Assembly: GCF_039525805.1 (NCBI RefSeq)
Contig: NZ_BAAAHZ010000009.1
DNA from: Dietzia natronolimnaea
Lineage (GTDB): Bacteria > Actinomycetota > Actinomycetes > Mycobacteriales > Mycobacteriaceae
DNA length: 64,000 nucleotides
Strand: one strand, 5' to 3'
The notes under the pieces are model-generated. The model was not told the DNA's origin. It saw only the letters and a list, made by a program, of their open reading frames with translations, and did no database searches. Shown piece by piece: positions 59,171-64,000 of this stretch; position 1 is the stretch's first letter; each line of letters begins with the position of its first letter. The position numbers and the translations under genes were made by a program.

Positions 59171-61027
59171 ATGTGCGGAATCGTCGGTTATGTCGGGCAT
59201 CAGGCTGCCCTCCCTGTCGTGGTCGAGGCCCTGCGGCGGATGGAGTACCGCGGATACGACTCCTCGGGCGTGGCCGTCCTCGACGGTTCGGGCGCCTCGC
59301 GCGTGGAGAAGAAGGAGGGCAAGCTCGCCAACCTCGAGGCCGCGCTGGACTCCGCCGGGCACGACAGCTTCCCGGGGACCACCGGGATCGGACACACCCG
59401 CTGGGCCACCCACGGGCGCCCCAGTGACCGCAACGCCCACCCGCACGTCTCGGGCGACGTGGCGATCGTGCACAACGGCATCATCGAGAACTTCGCCCCG
59501 CTGCGCGCCGAGCTGGAGGCCGCGGGGGTCGAACTGGTGTCGGACACCGACTCCGAGGTGGCCGCGCACCTGCTCATGTGCGAGATGGCGTCCGGACCGC
59601 ACGCGGGGGACTTCGTCGCCTCGTGCCGGGCCGTGCTGAACCGCCTCGAGGGTGCCTTCACCCTGGTCTTCAGCCACGCCGCCCACCCGGGCACCCTCGT
59701 CGCGGCGCGTCGGTCGACCCCGCTGGTGCTGGGCGTGGGGGAGGGCGAGATGTTCCTCGGTTCGGACGTCGCGGCGTTCATCGAGCACACCCGTGAGGCG
59801 GTGGAACTCGGCCAGGACAACGTGGTGGTGCTGCGGGCCGACGGCTACGAGATCACCGACCTCGCCGGCGAACCCACCGAGGGCCGCCCGTTCCACATCG
59901 ACTGGGACCTGGCCGCCGCGGAGAAGGGCGGCTACGACTACTTCATGCTCAAGGAGATCGCCGAGCAGCCGGCGGCGGTCGCCGACACCCTGCTCGGCCA
60001 CTTCCAGGACGGCCGCATCGTGCTCGACGAGCAGCGGATCAGCGACCAGGACCTCAGGGACATCGACAAGGTGTTCATCGTGGCCTGCGGCAGCGCGTAC
60101 CACTCCGGCATGGTGGCCAAGTACGCCATCGAGCACTGGACCCGCCTGCCCTGCGAGGTCGAGATCGCCTCGGAGTTCCGCTACCGGGACCCGGTGCTGG
60201 ACCGGTCCACCCTGGTGGTGGCCATCTCCCAGTCGGGTGAGACCGCCGACACCCTCGAGGCCGTGCGTCACGCCAAGTCCCAGAAGGCCCGCGTCCTGGC
60301 GGTGTGCAACACCAACGGGTCGCAGATCCCCCGTGAGGCCGACGCCGTGCTGTACACCCATGCCGGCCCCGAGATCGGCGTGGCCTCCACCAAGGCGTAC
60401 CTGGCCCAGATCACCGCCAACTACCTCGTGGGACTGGCGCTGGCGCAGGCCCGGGGCACCAAGTACCCCGACGAGGTGGCGGCCGAGTTCCGTCAGCTCG
60501 AGAAGATGCCCGAGGCCATCCAGAAGGTGGTCGACTCTCTCGACCCGGTCCGCGAGATCGCGCGGGAGCTGGCCGACTCGAAGTCGGTGCTGTTCCTCGG
60601 CCGCCACGTCGGCTATCCGACGGCGCTCGAGGGCGCGCTCAAGCTCAAGGAGCTGGCGTACATGCACGCCGAGGGGTTCCCGGCGGGTGAGCTCAAGCAC
60701 GGACCGATCGCGCTGATCGAGGACGGCCTTCCCGTCTTCATCGTCATGCCTCCGGTCGAGGGTCGGGGAGTCCTGCACTCCAAGCTCGTGAGCAACATCC
60801 AGGAGATCAGGGCCCGCGGTGCCCGGACCATCGTGATCGCCGAGGAGGGGGACGAGGTGGTGCGACCGCTGTCGGACTACTTCATCCCGATCCCGGCCTC
60901 GACCACCCTGCTCCAGCCGTTGCTCGCGACCATCCCCTACCAGGCGTTCGCCGCCGAGGTCGCCGCGGCCCGTGGGTACGACGTGGACAAGCCCCGCAAT
61001 CTGGCCAAGTCCGTCACGGTGGAGTGA
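59171..61027 (+). CDS. glmS: Glutamine-fructose-6-phosphate aminotransferase (isomerizing)
   Basis: GlmS makes glucosamine-6-phosphate from fructose-6-phosphate and glutamine, the first step to UDP-GlcNAc. The 618-residue chain starts MCGIVGYVGHQAALPVV, where Cys2 becomes the N-terminal glutaminase nucleophile. The two SIS domains (from about residue 300) contain ACGSAYHSGMVAKY, SQSGETADTLEA and the C-terminal KPRNLAKSVTVE. The ATG at 59171 is fixed by the required Met-Cys start. No glmS ribozyme or attenuator is seen in the 64 bp upstream. Confidence 0.98.
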   Translation: MCGIVGYVGHQAALPVVVEALRRMEYRGYDSSGVAVLDGSGASRVEKKEGKLANLEAALDSAGHDSFPGTTGIGHTRWATHGRPSDRNAHPHVSGDVAIVHNGIIENFAPLRAELEAAGVELVSDTDSEVAAHLLMCEMASGPHAGDFVASCRAVLNRLEGAFTLVFSHAAHPGTLVAARRSTPLVLGVGEGEMFLGSDVAAFIEHTREAVELGQDNVVVLRADGYEITDLAGEPTEGRPFHIDWDLAAAEKGGYDYFMLKEIAEQPAAVADTLLGHFQDGRIVLDEQRISDQDLRDIDKVFIVACGSAYHSGMVAKYAIEHWTRLPCEVEIASEFRYRDPVLDRSTLVVAISQSGETADTLEAVRHAKSQKARVLAVCNTNGSQIPREADAVLYTHAGPEIGVASTKAYLAQITANYLVGLALAQARGTKYPDEVAAEFRQLEKMPEAIQKVVDSLDPVREIARELADSKSVLFLGRHVGYPTALEGALKLKELAYMHAEGFPAGELKHGPIALIEDGLPVFIVMPPVEGRGVLHSKLVSNIQEIRARGARTIVIAEEGDEVVRPLSDYFIPIPASTTLLQPLLATIPYQAFAAEVAAARGYDVDKPRNLAKSVTVE

Positions 61028-61067
61028 TCCGCCCCCGGGTCTGATTCCGTCTGGGATCGTGGACGTC

Positions 61068-62561
61068 ATGTTGCGCGCGCACCCAGTCGAGGCGATCCGG
61101 GCCGCCGAGCGCCCGCTCATCGAGGCGGCCGCGGCGGCGGGGGACCCGGACGCCGTGATGCGCCGCGCCGCCTCGGGCGTCGCCCACCACACCGCCGCGC
61201 TCCTGCGGAGGCGGACCGGAGGGGTCTACGGCCGGTCGGTCATGCTGCTCGTGGGCAGCGGGGACAACGGCGGCGACGCCCTCTATTCCGGCGCGGTCCT
61301 GCGTGGGCGGGGGTGCCGCGTGGAGGCGGTACTGCTCGACCCCGAGCGGGTGCACGGGCGGGCACTTCAGGCCCTGCGCGGAGCCGGGGGCCGGGTGGCC
61401 GCAGCCGGGACCGGCACGGTCTCGTCCACTCCGGACGTCGTGATCGACGGGGTCGTGGGGCTGGCGGGGTCGGGCCCGCTGCGGGAGCCCGCGGCGGCGA
61501 CGGTCGCCGCGCTCGCCGGGGCCGGGGTCCCGTTCGTCGCGGTGGACCTCCCGAGCGGGGTGGACGCCGACACCGGAACGGTGCACGAGGCGCACGTCCG
61601 TGCCGACGTCACCGTCACGTTCGGGGCCCTCCGGCGCGCCCACCTGCTCGCCTCTCCCACGTGTGGCCGGGTCGAGGTGGTCGACATCGGACTGGCGGAC
61701 ATGGGCTCCGGACCGTTGACTGTGCGCCGCCCGGACCCGGCCGAGGTGGGTCGGGCGTGGCCGGTGCCGGGGCCGGATGACGACAAGTACACCCAGGGCG
61801 TGGTCGCCATCCGCGCGGGTTCCGCGCGGTTCCCCGGTGCGGCCGTGCTGTGTGCCTCGGCGGCGGTGGCGGCGACCTCCGGGATGGTCCGGTACGTCGG
61901 CTCGGGCTCCACGGACGTGCTCGCGGGCCGTCCCGAGGTGGTGTGCCACCCGTCGGTCGCCGAGGCCGGGACCGCGCAGGCCTGGGTCGTGGGGCCGGGG
62001 GCGGGGACCGGGACGGAGGCGGTCGCCGACATCGACGCGATCCTGGCCCGGGGGAGGCCGACCGTCCTCGACGCCGATGCGCTCACCTGCGTCGCGGGGC
62101 ACCCCGTGGTGCTGCGGAGCGCGAGCGCGCCGGTACTCCTCACCCCCCACGCCGGCGAGTTCGACAGGCTGACCGGAGGCCGGGACAGGACGGACCGGTC
62201 CGGTGCACTGCGCCGGTACGTCGCGGATCTGCGCGACCGGGGGATCCCGGCGACGGTGCTGCTCAAGGGGCGGGTGACGCTGGTCGACGACGGGGAGACC
62301 ACCTGGTCGATCGACCCGGGGTCCTCCTGGGCCGCGACGGCGGGCTCCGGGGACGTGTTGTCCGGGGTGGCCGGCGCGTTGCTCGCGAACGGCTTGGGCT
62401 GCGGCGGGGAGGTCGCCTGGCCGGCGGTGGCCGCGGCGGTGGCCCACGGTGAGGCCGCGCGGGTGGCCGCGGGACGCACCGGCGGGGCCGGCGCACCGAT
62501 CGGGGCCGGGGACCTGCTGCGCGCGTTGCCGTCGGCGATCTCCGCGCTGCGCGGTGCGTGA
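61068..62561 (+). CDS. nnr: Bifunctional NAD(P)H-hydrate epimerase / ADP-dependent NAD(P)H-hydrate dehydratase
   Basis: A metabolite-repair enzyme that restores damaged (hydrated) NADH and NADPH. The N-terminal epimerase domain (about 1-210) has LVGSGDNGGDALYSGAVL and VDLPSGVDADTG. The C-terminal kinase-like dehydratase domain has VGPGAGTG, VLDADALTC, LTPHAGEFDRL and TAGSGDVLSGVAGAL. The 497-residue length suits the fused form. The ATG at 61068 gives MLRAHPVEAIRAAERPL; a GTG at 61059 is possible. It lies between glmS and alr with short gaps, as in relatives. Confidence 0.94.
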   Translation: MLRAHPVEAIRAAERPLIEAAAAAGDPDAVMRRAASGVAHHTAALLRRRTGGVYGRSVMLLVGSGDNGGDALYSGAVLRGRGCRVEAVLLDPERVHGRALQALRGAGGRVAAAGTGTVSSTPDVVIDGVVGLAGSGPLREPAAATVAALAGAGVPFVAVDLPSGVDADTGTVHEAHVRADVTVTFGALRRAHLLASPTCGRVEVVDIGLADMGSGPLTVRRPDPAEVGRAWPVPGPDDDKYTQGVVAIRAGSARFPGAAVLCASAAVAATSGMVRYVGSGSTDVLAGRPEVVCHPSVAEAGTAQAWVVGPGAGTGTEAVADIDAILARGRPTVLDADALTCVAGHPVVLRSASAPVLLTPHAGEFDRLTGGRDRTDRSGALRRYVADLRDRGIPATVLLKGRVTLVDDGETTWSIDPGSSWAATAGSGDVLSGVAGALLANGLGCGGEVAWPAVAAAVAHGEAARVAAGRTGGAGAPIGAGDLLRALPSAISALRGA

Positions 62562-62590
62562 ATGGCCTCCGGAGGCAGGGGTTTGGCAGA

Positions 62591-63778
62591 ATGGACGAAA
62601 TGGGTCCAATTGTCCCCCCGTCGCCGTGCCGCGCCGAGATAGACCTGGGCGCGATCGAGCACAACGCCCGCGTCCTGGCGCGAGCCGCGCGCGGTGCGCG
62701 GGTCATGGCGGTGGTGAAGGCGGACGCCTACGGCCACGGCGCCGTGCCGGTCTCGCTCGCGGCGCTGCGCGGTGGGGCGGACGCGCTGGGCGTCACGACG
62801 ATCGCCGAGGCGGTGCAGCTGCGTGACGCGGGCATCGACGCCGAGATCCTGGCCTGGTTGTTCGGGGTCGGTGACGACGTCGGCGTGGCGCTCGAGGCGG
62901 ATGTGGACCTGGCGATCCCGAGCCCGGGCCACCTCGACACCGTTTGCGACGCCGCCCGGCGTACCGGCCGCCGCGCCAGGGTGACCCCCAAGATCGACAC
63001 CGGGCTCGCCCGCTCCGGCATCACCCTCGACGAGTGGCCCTCCCTGCTCGACCGGCTGGTCGCCGCCTCCGACGAGGGCCTCATCGAGGTGACCGGGCTG
63101 ATGGCGCACTTCGCGCACGCCGACGATCCGGGCAACCCGGTGATCGACCAGCAGGTCGACCGTCTGCACGCGTGCGTGGCGCAGGCCCGCGCCCGCGGGG
63201 TGCGGTGCCCGGTCAACCACCACGCCAACTCCGCGGCCACCCTGACCCGCCCGGACGACGGCTTCGAGATGGTCCGCCCCGGGATCGCCCTCTACGGGCT
63301 CAACCCGGTCGACGGTCTCGAGGCGGAGCTGGTCCCGGCCATGACGTTCTCCGCCGAGGTCCTGATGGTCAAGCGCATCGCCGCCGGTCAGGGGGTGAGC
63401 TACGGGCACACGTGGCACGCCCCGCGGGACACCACGGTGGCCCTCGTGGCGGCGGGGTACGCCGACGGGGTGTGGCGACTGCTCTCGGGCAGGCTCGACG
63501 TGTCGATCGACGGACGCCGGTACCCGAACGTCGGCCGCGTCTGCATGGACCAGTTCGTCGTCGACCTGGGACCGGACCCGGGCGACTCGGTGCGCGCGGG
63601 GGACACCGCCGTCCTGTTCGGCACCGGCTCCGACGGGGGCCCCACCGCCGCCGAGTGGGCACGCACCCTCGGGACCATCCACTACGAGGTCGTCACAGCC
63701 GTCCGAGGCCGAGCGGTGCGCCAGCACGTTCTCGGGGCCCGCCACGCCAGCGGCGGGCAGAGGGAGGGTTCGCTATGA
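62591..63778 (+). CDS. alr: Alanine racemase
   Basis: This enzyme makes D-alanine for peptidoglycan. The 395-residue PLP enzyme has Lys43 in VMAVVKADAYGHGAVP (Schiff base) and the catalytic Tyr in GQGVSYGHTWHAP, which starts the C-terminal beta domain. The substrate site region VGRVCMDQFVVDLG is present. The ATG at 62591 is preceded by GGCAGGGG; an ATG at 62600 and a GTG at 62558 overlapping the nnr stop are alternatives. The next gene overlaps its stop codon. Confidence 0.96.
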   Translation: MDEMGPIVPPSPCRAEIDLGAIEHNARVLARAARGARVMAVVKADAYGHGAVPVSLAALRGGADALGVTTIAEAVQLRDAGIDAEILAWLFGVGDDVGVALEADVDLAIPSPGHLDTVCDAARRTGRRARVTPKIDTGLARSGITLDEWPSLLDRLVAASDEGLIEVTGLMAHFAHADDPGNPVIDQQVDRLHACVAQARARGVRCPVNHHANSAATLTRPDDGFEMVRPGIALYGLNPVDGLEAELVPAMTFSAEVLMVKRIAAGQGVSYGHTWHAPRDTTVALVAAGYADGVWRLLSGRLDVSIDGRRYPNVGRVCMDQFVVDLGPDPGDSVRAGDTAVLFGTGSDGGPTAAEWARTLGTIHYEVVTAVRGRAVRQHVLGARHASGGQREGSL

Positions 63779-64000
63779 GTGGAGAAGACGACTCGCCCGG
63801 GCGCCGGAGGTCGATGCCCCGGCTCCGGTGGCCCCGGCGCCCTTCCCGGTCCGCTGCGGGGGATCCCGGCGAGGTCCGGTCACCCGAACTGGTGGGCGGG
63901 GAGACCCGGGACGCCGAGGCCGTCGAGGAGCAGATCCGGGCCCCGGGCGGTCTCGCCGCGGGTCTGAGCGCCCTCGGCGCCGCGACGATCGGATCCGTGG
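63775..64000 (+). CDS. Partial gene at window edge, possibly an alpha/beta hydrolase
   Basis: An open frame starts with an ATG that overlaps the alr stop (ATGA) and has GGGAGGG upstream, then runs off the window after about 75 codons. The visible part is Arg/Pro-rich (MSGEDDSPGRRRSMPRLRWP), then LAAGLSALGAATIGSV, which could begin a membrane helix. In related genera an alpha/beta hydrolase with an N-terminal helix follows alr, before tsaE-tsaB; that is the best guess. The catalytic part is outside the window. Confidence 0.6.
   Translation, partial: MSGEDDSPGRRRSMPRLRWPRRPSRSAAGDPGEVRSPELVGGETRDAEAVEEQIRAPGGLAAGLSALGAATIGSV

Noticed and set aside
63779..63967. Short open frame after alr in a different frame
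   Set aside because: The frame starting at 63775 overlaps the alr stop and has a ribosome site; the other frame is a shadow.

Overview
This is a high-GC (about 70%) chromosomal window from an actinobacterium of the order Mycobacteriales/Corynebacteriales. HtaA-type haem-uptake proteins, SepH, an Rpf protein and an EchA6-like protein, together with gene order close to Mycobacterium tuberculosis, point to this group. Dietzia, or a near relative between Corynebacterium and Rhodococcus, is my best guess (inference). There is no insertion sequence, phage gene or CRISPR array. A 68-base run of N at 23101-23168 is an assembly gap.

Layout. (1) 1-5.9 kb: malQ on the minus strand, then the beta-oxidation pair fadA-fadB. 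(2) 5.9-14.8 kb: an iron/haem block. hmuTUV is followed without gaps by three secreted or surface HtaA-like proteins, with a convergent haem oxygenase gene hmuO; both transcription units are preceded by DtxR/IdeR-like iron boxes. (3) 14.8-26.1 kb: a MaoC-like protein, a MalY-type PLP enzyme, a secreted protein, then nitrate assimilation: narK, nitrate reductase, its FAD/[2Fe-2S] reductase, a HemD-OmpR fusion regulator (NnaR-like) and, convergent across the assembly gap, nirBD. (4) 26.3-50.1 kb: a core block in nearly the order of M. tuberculosis Rv0861c-Rv0905: XPB helicase and its partner, rpf with a c-di-AMP riboswitch, cspB, a glutaminyl cyclase/MFS/DUF2771 operon, DUF3027, DUF2530, a purine permease, a SpoU methyltransferase, DUF6928, sepH, serC, pdxH, gltA, an FKBP, prpE, accD3 and echA6. 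Because fadA-fadB matches Rv0859-Rv0860, the 20-kb iron and nitrate region looks inserted between Rv0860- and Rv0861c-like genes. (5) 50.2-55.5 kb: an accessory stretch with a VWA protein, a DUF485-acetate symporter operon behind two CRP/GlxR-like sites, a membrane protein, a strikingly Cys/His-rich metallothionein-like protein and tRNA-Arg(CCT). (6) 55.6-64 kb: a second core block, rplM-rpsI, glmM, glmS, nnr and alr, plus a hydrolase-fold protein lacking its nucleophile serine. A gene running off the right edge follows alr.

How the genes work together. The iron block would bind haem at the cell surface (HtaA-like proteins), import it (HmuTUV) and release iron (HmuO) under iron limitation. 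The nitrate block would import nitrate and reduce it to ammonium. The fadAB, prpE, gltA, accD3 and acetate-symporter genes reflect a lipid- and short-acid-based metabolism. glmM and glmS make the amino-sugar precursor and alr the D-alanine for peptidoglycan. Most convergent gene pairs are separated by strong GC-rich hairpins. The most unusual items are the 20-Cys/15-His small protein with an inverted repeat in its upstream region, the non-catalytic-looking EchA6-like and alpha/beta-hydrolase proteins, and the 20-kb iron/nitrate insert.
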